A stretch of DNA of 64,000 nucleotides from Actinospica sp035552695 (GCF_035552695.1 NZ_DASZKT010000093.1:82059-146058), one strand, 5' to 3'; shown: positions 1 through 9,176, counted from the stretch's first letter. The notes: generated by a model from the sequence alone, not told the origin. Program-made: numbers and translations.

Positions 1-1019
1 TCGTCGCGGCCGAACGCGTAGAGGTAGCGCGAGGCGGAGTTGTGGAAGGCGAGCGCACATGCGAACGAGCCGGTCACGGTCAGCACCATGTAGACGTCCT
101 TGGCCCACACGCCGATGAACTTCTGCGTGATGCCGAAGAACAGATCGAAGGCGTTGCCGGTCGAGCCGTTCGAGACCGCGATCGCCTGCGAAGGACCGTT
201 GCCCGAGATCGTCATCCACGCGATGAACGTGTAGAACAGGCCGAGGCCGATCACGACGATCAGGGTGGCCCGCGGGATGATCTTGGTCGGATTGCGCGAC
301 TCCTCGCCGTAGACCGCGGTGGTCTCGAAGCCGACCCAGGACCAGAAGGCGAAGAACAGCCCGATCGCCGCGCTGCCCCCGGCGACGGCCTTGAACGCGT
401 TGCCCGGGTTCAGCGACTGAGCCTGCAGACCGGCCGGACCGCCGCCGTGGAAGAGCACGGCCAGGCCGAGCGCGGCGAGGATGATCACCTCGGCGACCAG
501 GAACACGCCGAGCACCTTGCCGGAGATGGAGATGTCGAAGTAGCCGAGCATCGCGATCACGGCGATGCCGACCAGCGCGTACCCGATCCAGCTGATCTTC
601 GGCCCGCCGAAGGTCTCGACGTCGGTCTTGAAGAAGGACGCGAAGATGCCGATGAGCGAGCCCTCGAACACCATGTACGCCAGGGTGGCCATCAGCCCCG
701 CGCCGAGGCCGGCCGCGCGGCCCAGGCCGCGGGTGATGAAGCCGTAGAACGCGCCGGTCGCGGTCACATGCCGGGCCATCGCTCCGTAGCCGATGGTGAA
801 TACGGCCAGCACGGCGGTGGCGAACAGGAATGTGCCCGGGGTGCCCGCGCCGTTGCCCGAGCCGACCGCGATCGGCAGGTTTCCCGTCATCGCGGTGATC
901 GGGGCCGCGGTCGCCAGCACCATGAAGATGACGCCGATCATGCCGACGGCGTTCTTCTTCAGACTGCCATGGGTCACGGCGGGGGCGGCGGGCTCCACGC
1001 TCGTGTCGAGTGTGCTCAC
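1..1019 (-). CDS. APC-family amino acid permease (3' part missing)
   Basis: Integral membrane amino acid/polyamine-type transporter. The gene starts with GTG at 1019 on the minus strand and is still open at position 1, so about 339 N-terminal residues are visible and the C-terminus lies outside the window. After a short polar N-terminus come hydrophobic helices typical of the APC superfamily: a first helix with MIGVIFMVLATAAPITAM, then a glycine-rich stretch and further membrane spans. A GGAAAGG-like ribosome site precedes the start. It is divergent from the acyl-CoA synthetase at 1146, with 126 bases between. The substrate cannot be told from sequence; the family call is firm, an ethanolamine or amino acid role is open. 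Confidence 0.85.
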   Translation of the reverse strand, partial: MSTLDTSVEPAAPAVTHGSLKKNAVGMIGVIFMVLATAAPITAMTGNLPIAVGSGNGAGTPGTFLFATAVLAVFTIGYGAMARHVTATGAFYGFITRGLGRAAGLGAGLMATLAYMVFEGSLIGIFASFFKTDVETFGGPKISWIGYALVGIAVIAMLGYFDISISGKVLGVFLVAEVIILAALGLAVLFHGGGPAGLQAQSLNPGNAFKAVAGGSAAIGLFFAFWSWVGFETTAVYGEESRNPTKIIPRATLIVVIGLGLFYTFIAWMTISGNGPSQAIAVSNGSTGNAFDLFFGITQKFIGVWAKDVYMVLTVTGSFACALAFHNSASRYLYAFGRD

Positions 1020-1145
1020 GGATCACGCCTTTCCAGCGTCGGAGGGGTATTCGCCCAGGGTGGCTCCTTGATCGGCGAGAACAGCGACGTGGTTGTTAAA
1101 TTCAGATCAGCCGATTCGCACCAGAGCAGCGGAGGATGCACGACG

Positions 1146-2855
1146 ATGGAGTCGACGACCGAGAAGTACCGTGCCGCGCGTGACCTGCTGCAGGACTCGT
1201 CCCGCGACTACGCCGGGGCGGTGGCGAGCTTCGCGTGGCCGGATTTCGAGGAGCGGTTCAACTGGGCCGTCGACTGGTTCGACGCGATCGCCCGCGGGGT
1301 CGAGCGGACGGCGCTGTGGATCGTCGAGCAGGACGGCAGCGAGGCGCGCTACTCCTTCGACGAGATGGCCCGCCGCTCCGATCAGGTCGCCGCGCATCTG
1401 GCCGGGCACGGCGTACGGCGGGGCGATCGCGTGCTGTTGATGCTGAACAACCAGGTCGAGCTGTGGGAGTCGATGCTCGCGGCGATGAAGCTCGGCGCGG
1501 TCATCCTGCCGACGACCACCGCCTTCGGGCCGGCGGACCTGGCCGACCGGGTCGCGCGCGGCGGCGTGCGGCACGTGCTGGTGAACGCGGCGGACGCGGC
1601 CAAATTCGACGACGTGCCCGGCGAATACGAGCGGTTCGCCGTTGGACGCACCGCGGACGAGACTCCCGACGGCTGGATCGCATACCGCGACGCGTACGCG
1701 CTCGACGTGCCGCCGACGCCGCACCCCGGCACGGCCCCGTCCGACCCGCAGCTGCTGTATTTCACCTCGGGCACGACCAACCGGCCGAAGCTGGTCGAGC
1801 ACACTCAGGTCTCGTATCCGGTCGGGCACCTGGCCACGTCGTTCTGGGTCGCCGCGAAGCCCGGCGACGTGCACCTGAACATCTCCTCGCCGGGCTGGGC
1901 GAAGCACGCGTGGAGCTGCTTCTTCGCGCCGTGGATCGCCGAGGCGACGATCTTCGTCTACAACTACGCGCGCTTCGACGCGGCCGCGCTGCTGCACCAG
2001 GTCCGGCGCGCCGGGGTGAACACGTTCTGCGCGCCGCCGACCGTGTGGCGGATGCTGATCAAGGCCGATCTGACCGGCGGGCCTGGCGCGCTGCGCGAGC
2101 TGATGTCGGCCGGCGAGCCGCTGAACCCCGAGGTCATGGACCAGGTGCGGCAGGCCTGGGGTCTGATGATCCGGGACGGCTACGGGCAGACCGAGCTGCC
2201 GCTCGCGGTCGGCAACGTGCCGGGCATGCCGGTCAAACCGGGTTCGATGGGCCTGCCGCTGCCCGGTGTGCCGATCGTGCTGGTGGATCCGGTCTCCGGT
2301 CGGCCCGCGGATGAAGGCGAGATCTGCGTCGACCTGTCGAAGCGGCCCATGAGCCTGATGACGGGTTATCAGGGCGACCCGGAGCGCAACGCTGAGGCGA
2401 TGGCAAATGGCTACTATCACACCGGCGACGTCGCATCCCGGGACGCCGACGGGTACATCTTCTACATCGGGCGCACGGACGACGTGTTCAAGGCCTCGGA
2501 CTACAAGATCTCGCCGTTCGAGCTCGAGAGCGTGCTGATCGAGCATCCGGCCGTCGCCGAGGCGGCGGTCGTTCCGGCCGCGGACGAGCTGCGGCTGGCG
2601 GTCCCGAAGGCCTACGTGGCGCTGGCCGCCGGGTACGAACCGTCGCCGGAGACCGCGCACGACATCCTGAAGTACGCGCGGGAGCACCTGGCGCCGTACC
2701 AGCGCGTGCGGCGGATCGAGTTCTTCGAGCTGCCGAAGACCATCTCGGGCAAGATCCGGCGCGTCGACCTGCGCGGACGCGAGGAGCGCGCGGCGCTGGG
2801 GGAGACGGAGCTGACCGAGTGGCGCGACGAGCAGTTCCCCGAGCTGCGCGGCTAG
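1146..2855 (+). CDS. AMP-forming acyl-CoA synthetase (AcsA/medium-chain type)
   Basis: Cytoplasmic adenylate-forming enzyme of 569 residues that would activate a carboxylic acid with ATP and join it to CoA. The P-loop-like motif FTSGTTNRPK is near residue 207, the adenylate-binding motif DGYGQTELP near 344, the hinge region YHTGDVASRDADGYIFYIGR near 425, and the catalytic A10 lysine lies in KTISGKIRR close to the C-terminus. The ATG at 1146 was chosen because GGAGG lies ten bases upstream; the open frame extends much further 5', but that part is antisense to the permease. Length and motifs fit the medium-chain/acetoacetyl-type group. The exact acid substrate is not deducible. Confidence 0.88.
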   Translation: MESTTEKYRAARDLLQDSSRDYAGAVASFAWPDFEERFNWAVDWFDAIARGVERTALWIVEQDGSEARYSFDEMARRSDQVAAHLAGHGVRRGDRVLLMLNNQVELWESMLAAMKLGAVILPTTTAFGPADLADRVARGGVRHVLVNAADAAKFDDVPGEYERFAVGRTADETPDGWIAYRDAYALDVPPTPHPGTAPSDPQLLYFTSGTTNRPKLVEHTQVSYPVGHLATSFWVAAKPGDVHLNISSPGWAKHAWSCFFAPWIAEATIFVYNYARFDAAALLHQVRRAGVNTFCAPPTVWRMLIKADLTGGPGALRELMSAGEPLNPEVMDQVRQAWGLMIRDGYGQTELPLAVGNVPGMPVKPGSMGLPLPGVPIVLVDPVSGRPADEGEICVDLSKRPMSLMTGYQGDPERNAEAMANGYYHTGDVASRDADGYIFYIGRTDDVFKASDYKISPFELESVLIEHPAVAEAAVVPAADELRLAVPKAYVALAAGYEPSPETAHDILKYAREHLAPYQRVRRIEFFELPKTISGKIRRVDLRGREERAALGETELTEWRDEQFPELRG

Positions 2856-2982
2856 GCCCGGCCGATTTTCCAGCGGCTGGACGCGGCCGAGGCTCCGGCT
2901 GAGGGCGCGCCCGACGCCGCGGCTTTGTGCGCTTCGAGCGATCTTGGCGTCGTTCATCGCTCGTCCGGGTGACAATGCAGTG

Positions 2983-4248
2983 GTGAGAGCACTGTCACCG
3001 GCCGAGGCCGGCAAGCGTCGCGGGCTGCGCAGGATGAAGGCGGTGGCCAGCGCCGCCCTGGTCGTCGCCACCCTCGTCTACGTGCTGGCCCGCTGGCAGA
3101 GCGGGCGCGGCGCGGGCTGGGCCGGGTACGTCGAGGCGGCCGCCGAGGCCGCGATGATCGGCGCGCTCGCGGACTGGTTCGCGGTCACCGCGCTGTTCCG
3201 GCGTCCGCTCGGCCTGCCGATCCCGCACACCGCGATCATCCCGAATCGCAAGGAGGCGCTCGGCCGCTCGCTCGGCGAGTTCGTCGGCGAGAACTTCCTC
3301 TCCGAATCGGTGGTCCGGACCCGGCTGCGCGCGGTCGGCCTCTCCACCCGCCTCGGCGCCTGGCTCTCCGACCCCGCGCACGCCGACCGCCTGGCGCACG
3401 AGGCCGGCGGCATGATCCGCGGCGCGCTGTCGGTGCTCGACGACGACAAGGTGCGCCAGGTGCTGACCGAGGCGCTCACCCGCCGCCTCGAAGCCATGCC
3501 CGCCGGCCCGCCCGCCGGACGCCTGCTGGCCCGCTACGTCGAGGCCGACGCGCATCGCCCGGTCGTGAACCTGCTCGCCCAGCGTGGCGTGGACTGGCTG
3601 GTGGACCACCCCGAGGCGATCGAGCAGGCCGTCGAGAGCGAGGCGCCCGGCTGGACACCCCGGTTCCTCGACGAACGGCTGGCCCGCCGCGTGCACCGGG
3701 AGCTGCTGCGGGTGGCCCGGGCCGTGCGCGACGAGCCGAACCACGCCGCCCGCCGCGCGGTCGACGCGTACCTGGCCAAGCTGGCCGACGACCTGTGTAA
3801 GGACCCTGAGGTGATGGCCAGCGCCGACCGGTTCAAGAACGAGCTGCTCACGCACCCGGCGACGGAGGAGGCGGCCGTCGCGGCGTGGGCGGCGCTGCGC
3901 AGGATGATCCTCGAAGGGTTCACCGCCGAGGACGGCGACCTGCGCGGCCGGCTCAGCGAGGCCGTGCGCTCCCTGGGCCAGCGCCTGAACGAGGACGCCC
4001 GGCTGCGCGAGAAGGCCGACGGCTGGGTCGAGGGCGCCGCCGTCTACGTCGTCTCCACGTACCGAAGCGAGATCACGGCCCTGATCACCGACACCGTCAA
4101 CGCCTGGGACGGCGAGGAGACCTCCCGCAAGATCGAGATCCAGATCGGCCGCGACCTGCAGTTCATCCGCATCAACGGCACGGTCGTCGGCGCGCTGGCC
4201 GGGCTGCTGATCTATACCCTGACCAGGCTGTCAGACCTCGCACACTAG
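2983..4248 (+). CDS. DUF445 family membrane-anchored protein
   Basis: Protein of 421 residues belonging to the widespread but poorly understood DUF445 family. One hydrophobic helix lies near the N-terminus, followed by the family-typical stretch EAAMIGALADWFAVTALFRR, a P-IPHTAIIP segment, a long charged helical region, and a second membrane helix at the extreme C-terminus (VVGALAGLLIYTL). Such a layout suggests a protein tethered at both ends with a helical body on one side of the membrane. GTG at 2983 is preferred over the GTG at 2980 or the ATG at 2944 because it best matches the usual family N-terminus; this is a judgement. It converges on the GH51 gene with 3 bases between. Function unknown. 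Confidence 0.82.
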   Translation: MRALSPAEAGKRRGLRRMKAVASAALVVATLVYVLARWQSGRGAGWAGYVEAAAEAAMIGALADWFAVTALFRRPLGLPIPHTAIIPNRKEALGRSLGEFVGENFLSESVVRTRLRAVGLSTRLGAWLSDPAHADRLAHEAGGMIRGALSVLDDDKVRQVLTEALTRRLEAMPAGPPAGRLLARYVEADAHRPVVNLLAQRGVDWLVDHPEAIEQAVESEAPGWTPRFLDERLARRVHRELLRVARAVRDEPNHAARRAVDAYLAKLADDLCKDPEVMASADRFKNELLTHPATEEAAVAAWAALRRMILEGFTAEDGDLRGRLSEAVRSLGQRLNEDARLREKADGWVEGAAVYVVSTYRSEITALITDTVNAWDGEETSRKIEIQIGRDLQFIRINGTVVGALAGLLIYTLTRLSDLAH

Positions 4249-4251
4249 TGA

Positions 4252-5736
4252 TCACGCTCCGCCCAGGGCCGCCTCGACGACGGTGAACGACCGCGCGGGA
4301 AGGGTGAACGTGAGCGTGGATCCCTTCGCCGGCGCCTGTTCGCCGTGCAGCCGGGCCGGCTCGACGTCGGGAAGTTCGCGGGCTGATGAGGCGTCCGCCT
4401 GCGTGACGACGGTGACATCCGCATCCGCCGCGAACGTGCGATCGCGCAGCACGACCTGGATCTCCCGCGCCTCGTTCGGATCCCGGTTGACCAAGGTCAA
4501 CGCGATCCGGTCGCCGTTCGCGGAGACCGTCGCCGCGGCGTCCACGAGGCTGAACGGCCCGAGATCCTCGACGCGGTGCCCCCAGCGGCTCTTCGGCGCG
4601 CCCGGCTCCAGCGGACTGACGGTCGGACCGTCCACGTGCACGTCCACGGCGTAGTCCAGGGCCGCCTGCGCGTGCAGCAGCACCGGATAGTAGATCGGCT
4701 GCACGGCCACCTCGTCCGGCGTCGTGACGATCGGCGCGATCGCGTTGACCATCTGCGCGAGATTCGCCATCGCGACCCAGTCGCAGTTCCGCACGAAGAT
4801 GTTCAGATACGTGCCCACGGCCAGCGCGTCCGAGAAGTCGTAGCGCTCCTCGAGGGCCCCGTCCTCGGTGCGGAACCAGACGTTCCACTCGTCATACGCG
4901 ATGCGCGGGATCCGCTCCAGCCTCCGCGCATACGCCGCGCGCTCGATCAGGCCACTGGCGCAGCGGATCGCACGCTCGGCCTGATGCGGCTGGAGAACGT
5001 TCGTCCAATAGTCGTCGGAGCCCGTGTAGATGTGCAGCGAGTGCAGGTCCACGTGCTCCGCGAGACCGTCGATGACGACCCGGTCCCAGTCGTCCCAGCC
5101 GCTCATGCCGCAGCTCACGAGCTTGACGTCCGGATCGAGCATGCGGATCGCGCGGGCCCAGCGGGTGGCCTCGGCGACGTACTCCTCGGGCGAGAGGGCG
5201 CCGACCTGCCAGTCCCCGTACATCTCGTTGCCGAGCCCCCAGTACGTGACGCCGTACGGTTCCGGATGCCCGTTGGCCGCACGCTGCTTGACCCAGTGCG
5301 TGCGCCGCTCCTCGTTGCAGTACTCGACCCAGGCGAGCGCCTCCTCGAGCGTGCCGGTGCCCATGTTCAGGCAGATGTACGGATCCGTGCCGGCCGCGGC
5401 GCAGTAGCGCAGGAACTCGTCGGTGCCGAACCGGTTCGTGTCCACACCGCCCCACGCCAGCTCCGGGCGAGTCGGCCGAGCGTCCTTGGGCCCGATGCCG
5501 TCCGTCCAGTGGTAGTTGCTCGCGAAGTTGCCGCCCGGCCAGCGCAGCACGCCCATCCGCAGGCCGCGCAGCAGGTCGAGCACGTCGGTGCGAAAGCCCT
5601 CGTCGTCCGCCAGCGGCGAGCCCTCGTCGTACAGGCCGCCGTAGACGCAGCGCCCGAGGTGCTCGACGAAGCCGCCGAACACGTTCCGGTCAAGCCGGCC
5701 GACGCGCCGCGCCGGATCCACCGCGATGCGGGTCAC
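4252..5736 (-). CDS. GH51 alpha-L-arabinofuranosidase (intracellular)
   Basis: Enzyme of 494 residues, lacking a signal peptide, that removes terminal alpha-L-arabinofuranosyl groups from imported oligosaccharides. The N-terminal (beta/alpha)8 barrel carries the family signature FGGFVEHLGRCVYGG and the WPGGNFAS loop. The acid/base glutamate sits in GLGNEMYGDW and the nucleophile glutamate in AYDEWNVWF. The C-terminal third is the usual beta-sandwich. The GTG start at 5736 has GGAGG eight bases upstream. Two operator-like palindromes lie just upstream (5759-5788), suggesting LacI-type control, possibly shared with the 37-54 kb carbohydrate locus. No transporter is next to it, so substrate uptake must be encoded elsewhere. 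Confidence 0.92.
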   Translation of the reverse strand: MTRIAVDPARRVGRLDRNVFGGFVEHLGRCVYGGLYDEGSPLADDEGFRTDVLDLLRGLRMGVLRWPGGNFASNYHWTDGIGPKDARPTRPELAWGGVDTNRFGTDEFLRYCAAAGTDPYICLNMGTGTLEEALAWVEYCNEERRTHWVKQRAANGHPEPYGVTYWGLGNEMYGDWQVGALSPEEYVAEATRWARAIRMLDPDVKLVSCGMSGWDDWDRVVIDGLAEHVDLHSLHIYTGSDDYWTNVLQPHQAERAIRCASGLIERAAYARRLERIPRIAYDEWNVWFRTEDGALEERYDFSDALAVGTYLNIFVRNCDWVAMANLAQMVNAIAPIVTTPDEVAVQPIYYPVLLHAQAALDYAVDVHVDGPTVSPLEPGAPKSRWGHRVEDLGPFSLVDAAATVSANGDRIALTLVNRDPNEAREIQVVLRDRTFAADADVTVVTQADASSARELPDVEPARLHGEQAPAKGSTLTFTLPARSFTVVEAALGGA

Positions 5737-5758
5737 TCCTGGACCTCCGTACGTCGGC

Positions 5759-5788
5759 GAGGGCGCCCTCGTGATCGAGAGCGCCCTC
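5759..5788. promoter_or_regulatory. Tandem LacI-type operator-like palindromes before the GH51 gene
   Basis: Two 12-bp palindromes with a central CG lie 22 and 40 bases upstream of the GH51 start: GAGGGCGCCCTC at 5759-5770 (perfect) and GAGAGCGCCCTC at 5777-5788 (one mismatched pair). Their centres are 18 bp apart. Shape, central CG and place in front of a sugar-catabolic gene fit LacI-family operators. They resemble GAGAGCGCTCTC found in the 37-54 kb locus. The regulator is not in the window. Confidence 0.6.
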
Positions 5789-5804
5789 CCTAACCTAGAA
5801 CGAC

Positions 5805-7175
5805 TCAGAACGCTCCGGTGCCGTTCGGCGTGCCGAGTCCGGTGGGACCGTCGTAGCCGGTCTCGGCGGTGCACAGGTACGCGGGGGAGCAGGTGCTGGT
5901 CGAGCCGGAGGTCACGTCGTTGAGGGCGGACCTGTGGCTGTACGGGTACGAGCCGTTGCCGATCCCGGACGTGTTGCCGGCCAGGGCGTAGACGGAGGCG
6001 ATGATCGGGGACGCGGCGCTGGTGCCGCCGACCTGGACCCAGCCGTCGGCGCCGGTGGCGAGGCCGAGGGAGATGAGCAGGTCGCACCACGAGCTGCTGC
6101 CGCAACTGTTGGCGGTGTCGTAGACGGCGACGCCGGTGGCCGGGTCGGCGACCGCGGAGACGTCGGCGACGATGCGCTTGCCGCAGCCCGCGGGCAGGCT
6201 GAGGTTCGTCTGCCAGGACGGCTGCGACTCGTAGGCGGAGCAGCCGGAGCCGGTGCCCTCGGTCGACGAGGTGGACCACACCGACTCGGTCCAGCCACGC
6301 GAGTTCGAGGCCTTGCTCAGACTGGTGCCGCCGACCGCGGTGACGTACGGCGAGGCGGCGGGCCAGATGACGCCGTAGCCGCTGTCGCCGGAGCTCGCCG
6401 TGATCGCGATCCCGGTGTGGTGGAACGCCGCGTCGTCGGTGGTCTCGCTGGAAGACTCGGTGCCGCCCCAGCTGTTCGAGATCGCGACCACGCCGCTGCC
6501 GGCCGCGGCCGTGTTCTCGGCCGTGTCGAGGTCGGCCTCGGTCGCGGAACTGGCCTCGACCAGCAGGATGTGGCAGCCGGGGCAGATGGCCGAGACCATG
6601 TCGAGGTCCAGGGACTCCTCCTCGGACCAGCCGTAGTCCGTCGAGGGCAGCGAGCCGGTGCCCGTCTCGCTCTCCTGCTTGAAGCAGCCGCTCGCGGCGG
6701 TGCACGCCGGCAGGCCGTACGCGCTCCGGTAAGTGGCCAGGTCAGCCGCGGCGTTCGGGTCGTTGAACGCGTCGACGACGGCGACGGTCTCGCTCGAGCT
6801 GCCGGTCGCGGTCAGGTTGTACGCGGACCGCAGCTGGGAGGGGATGTAGCCGACTGTGGTGGAGCTGCCGGTCGTCTCGGACCGGGCGTTCGCCGACGCG
6901 CGGCTGCTGTGCTTCGTCGTGTAGCCGAGGCAGTGCATCACGCCGGGCGAGGTGGAGACGTTGCAGCCGAAGGGCGTCGGCCCGGTGGAGCCGGTGGCCG
7001 CCTCGGCGGGCGCGGCCAGACCGACTCCCAGCCCGAGCAGCGCGAGGGAGAGCGCTGCGACGCCGGCGATCAGACGGCGCGACACGGAGCGCGAGGTGGA
7101 TCGTGGCATGGCTCGCGACGTGGATCGCGAGGCGGGTATCGCCTTCTGACGGATCGTCAATCGTGTGGGCAGCAT
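5805..7175 (-). CDS. Secreted sedolisin-type (S53) serine-carboxyl peptidase
   Basis: Secreted endopeptidase of 456 residues. A long arginine-rich N-region and hydrophobic core (about residues 35-56) ending in APAEAA form a signal peptide. Sedolisin marks are the glutamate/aspartate pair in the EEESLDLDM segment, the oxyanion aspartate in ASSGDSGYG, the catalytic serine in GGTSAASPI, and the C-terminal calcium-site motif DVTSG followed by GYDGPTGLGTPNG. Members of this family usually carry a pro-domain near 180 residues; here only about 50 residues separate the signal peptide from the catalytic domain, so activation may differ. The ATG at 7175 has GGAG five bases upstream. Divergent from the APC permease, with a 274-base gap that shows no clear promoter to me. 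Confidence 0.87.
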   Translation of the reverse strand: MLPTRLTIRQKAIPASRSTSRAMPRSTSRSVSRRLIAGVAALSLALLGLGVGLAAPAEAATGSTGPTPFGCNVSTSPGVMHCLGYTTKHSSRASANARSETTGSSTTVGYIPSQLRSAYNLTATGSSSETVAVVDAFNDPNAAADLATYRSAYGLPACTAASGCFKQESETGTGSLPSTDYGWSEEESLDLDMVSAICPGCHILLVEASSATEADLDTAENTAAAGSGVVAISNSWGGTESSSETTDDAAFHHTGIAITASSGDSGYGVIWPAASPYVTAVGGTSLSKASNSRGWTESVWSTSSTEGTGSGCSAYESQPSWQTNLSLPAGCGKRIVADVSAVADPATGVAVYDTANSCGSSSWCDLLISLGLATGADGWVQVGGTSAASPIIASVYALAGNTSGIGNGSYPYSHRSALNDVTSGSTSTCSPAYLCTAETGYDGPTGLGTPNGTGAF

Positions 7176-7449
7176 TCATTCTCCGTTGCGGATCCGGGCG
7201 TCAGAGCACTGCGACGGCGGGCTCGGACGCGGGGGTGGGTGGGTGGCGGGTCGCGGCGGCGTGCGAGCCCTGATTCGCGACGCCGATCCGTTGGCAGCGT
7301 CGATCCACTCGCCTGCCACGTCAAGCCCCCGTTTCACAACGGTTCACTCGGCGGACAAATCGCCCGCGCGTCGGGCATGACAAGGCTCGGATGCGGAGAG
7401 ATATTTGACACCGAAGCGTCTTCATCCGCCGACCCCCTGGAGCCCCTGC

Positions 7450-9015
7450 ATGTCCGCGACCTCCGCGCCACCGGGCACCGCCGCGTCGAGCAAGGGGCTG
7501 AAGGCGAACGCCCTCGGCCTGACCTCGAGCATCGTCATCGCCACCGCCTCGGTGGCGCCCGCGTACAGCCTGGCCGCCTCGCTCGGCCTGGTCGTCGGGC
7601 AGGTCGGGGCGCAGGCGCCGGTCATCATGCTGCTGGCGTTCGTGCCGATGCTCTTCATCGCCTTCGGCTACCAGGGCCTGAACGAGATCGACCCGGACTG
7701 CGGCACGACATTCACCTGGGGCGCGCGCGTCTTCGGGCCGAAGACGGGCTGGCTCGGCGGCTGGGCGATCATCGTGGCCGACGTGATCGTGATGGCGAAC
7801 CTGGCGCAGATCGCCGGGCAGTACGGCTTCCAGCTGGTCGGCGCGTACGGGCTGGCGGCGAGCACCGGCTGGACCGAGGTCGCCGGCGTCGTCTGGATCG
7901 CGCTGATGACCCTGATCTGCTATGTCGGCATCGAACTCTCGGCCAGGATCCAGGTCGCGCTCCTGTCGATCGAGCTCGTCATGCTGGCGGTGCTCTCCAT
8001 CACCGCGCTGACCAAGGTCTACTCCGGGCACGGCGTCTCCGGCTCGATGCACGTCTCGGCATCCTGGTTCAACCCCTTCAACATCAGTTCGTTCTCCGCG
8101 CTGACGCTCGGCCTGCTCACCGCGATCTTCATCTACTGGGGCTGGGACACGGCGGTCTCGGTGAACGAGGAGACGAAGGACCGCTCGAAGACCCCGGGTC
8201 GCGCAGCCGTCCTGTCCACGGTCCTGCTGCTGGTGACATACGGCCTGGTCACGGTGTCCGCGCAGGCCTTCGCGGGGGTCGGTACCACCGGCTCGGGGCT
8301 GGCCAATACCGACAACTCCGGCGACGTGCTGTCCGGCCTCGGCAGCGCGGTCTTCGGCAGCGTCGGCTTCGGCCACTTCCTCAGCAAGCTGCTCGTGCTG
8401 ATGGTGCTCAGTTCCGCGTCCGCGTCGACGCAGACCACGATCATGCCCACCGCGCGCACGGCGCTGTCCATGGCCGACCACCGCGGCATCCCGTCCGCCT
8501 TCGCCCGGATCCACCCGCGCTTCCGCACCCCGACCTGGTCAACCGTCGGCATGGGTCTCGCGTCGATCGCCTTCTACGTGCTGCTGACGAAGATCAGCAG
8601 CAACGTGCTGGCCGACTCGATCTCCTCGCTCGGCCTGGCCATCGCGTTCTACTACGGGTTGACCGGCCTGGCGTGCGCCTGGCACTTCGCCCCGAGGGCT
8701 TTCCGCGGCGGCGGGCCGCGTACGCTCTGGCTGCGCTTCCTCCTGCCGCTGCTCGGCGCGCTGATCCTGTTCACGTTCTTCGCCTACGGCGCGTACCAGT
8801 TCTGGAACCCGAGCTACGGCTTCACGCAGTGGCACATGCCCTTCTCGCCGCACTGGCACATCGGCGGCGTCTTCCTCACCGGAGTCGGCTCGCTCGTCCT
8901 GGGCATCCCCTTGATGTATATGTATCGCGCCGTGCGTCCGCAGTATTTCCGCGGCGAGGTCATCCGCCGCGGCGCCTGGCCGCAGCAGACCGAGGCCGCT
9001 GAACAGGAGAAATGA
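7450..9015 (+). CDS. APC-family amino acid permease
   Basis: Inner-membrane transporter of 521 residues with about 12 hydrophobic segments. The N-terminal part has the APC consensus region ANALGLTSSIVIATASVAPA (helix 1) and the motif GCTFTWGARVFGPKTGW-like stretch near helix 3, while EETKDRSKTPGRAA is the conserved cytoplasmic loop between central helices. ATG at 7450 was chosen over an upstream in-frame ATG at 7405 because GGAG lies eight bases before it and the homologous region begins there. The gene stands alone between the sedolisin and the chitinase; no adjacent catabolic enzyme hints at the substrate. Confidence 0.88.
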   Translation: MSATSAPPGTAASSKGLKANALGLTSSIVIATASVAPAYSLAASLGLVVGQVGAQAPVIMLLAFVPMLFIAFGYQGLNEIDPDCGTTFTWGARVFGPKTGWLGGWAIIVADVIVMANLAQIAGQYGFQLVGAYGLAASTGWTEVAGVVWIALMTLICYVGIELSARIQVALLSIELVMLAVLSITALTKVYSGHGVSGSMHVSASWFNPFNISSFSALTLGLLTAIFIYWGWDTAVSVNEETKDRSKTPGRAAVLSTVLLLVTYGLVTVSAQAFAGVGTTGSGLANTDNSGDVLSGLGSAVFGSVGFGHFLSKLLVLMVLSSASASTQTTIMPTARTALSMADHRGIPSAFARIHPRFRTPTWSTVGMGLASIAFYVLLTKISSNVLADSISSLGLAIAFYYGLTGLACAWHFAPRAFRGGGPRTLWLRFLLPLLGALILFTFFAYGAYQFWNPSYGFTQWHMPFSPHWHIGGVFLTGVGSLVLGIPLMYMYRAVRPQYFRGEVIRRGAWPQQTEAAEQEK

Positions 9016-9050
9016 TCAGCGCGGACTAAGCCGCGCTTAATCCTGATGCC

Positions 9051-9079
9051 TTGACAGTCGCACTGGTCTAGTCCATTCT
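9051..9079 (+). promoter_or_regulatory. Chitinase promoter with DasR-responsive element
   Basis: A consensus -35 box TTGACA is at 9051-9056. ACTGGTCTAGTCCATT at 9062-9077 matches 14 of 16 positions of the streptomycete DasR element (ACTGGTCTAGACCAGT) and sits between the -35 box and the place where the -10 box should be (weak CATTCT, 9074-9079). DasR is a GntR-type regulator that responds to amino-sugar phosphates and commonly represses chitinase genes. No dasR gene is in the window. Confidence 0.78.
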
Positions 9080-9176
9080 CGCCGTGAAGGATCCTTCGCA
9101 CCTGGCGGCGTCGTGCCGTGTGCTCCTCCGCGCACGGTCGTCGTCGCGTCCCATCCATCCCGAAGGAGCAGATGGA

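Noticed and set aside
42..1145. Long plus-strand open frame running into the acyl-CoA synthetase
   Set aside because: It is antisense to the APC permease, has an Arg/Asp/Gly-rich composition typical of shadow frames, and the real start with a ribosome site is at 1146.
7381..7449. TTGACA at 7405-7410 as the promoter of the second APC permease
   Set aside because: No -10-like sequence follows at 16-18 bases, and the site would leave only about a dozen bases before the ribosome site.
5934..9002. Open frame of more than 1000 codons on the plus strand
   Set aside because: It crosses two genes in the wrong frame, is dominated by Arg/Gly/Ala/Asp low-complexity sequence and has no domain pattern; a GC-skew shadow.
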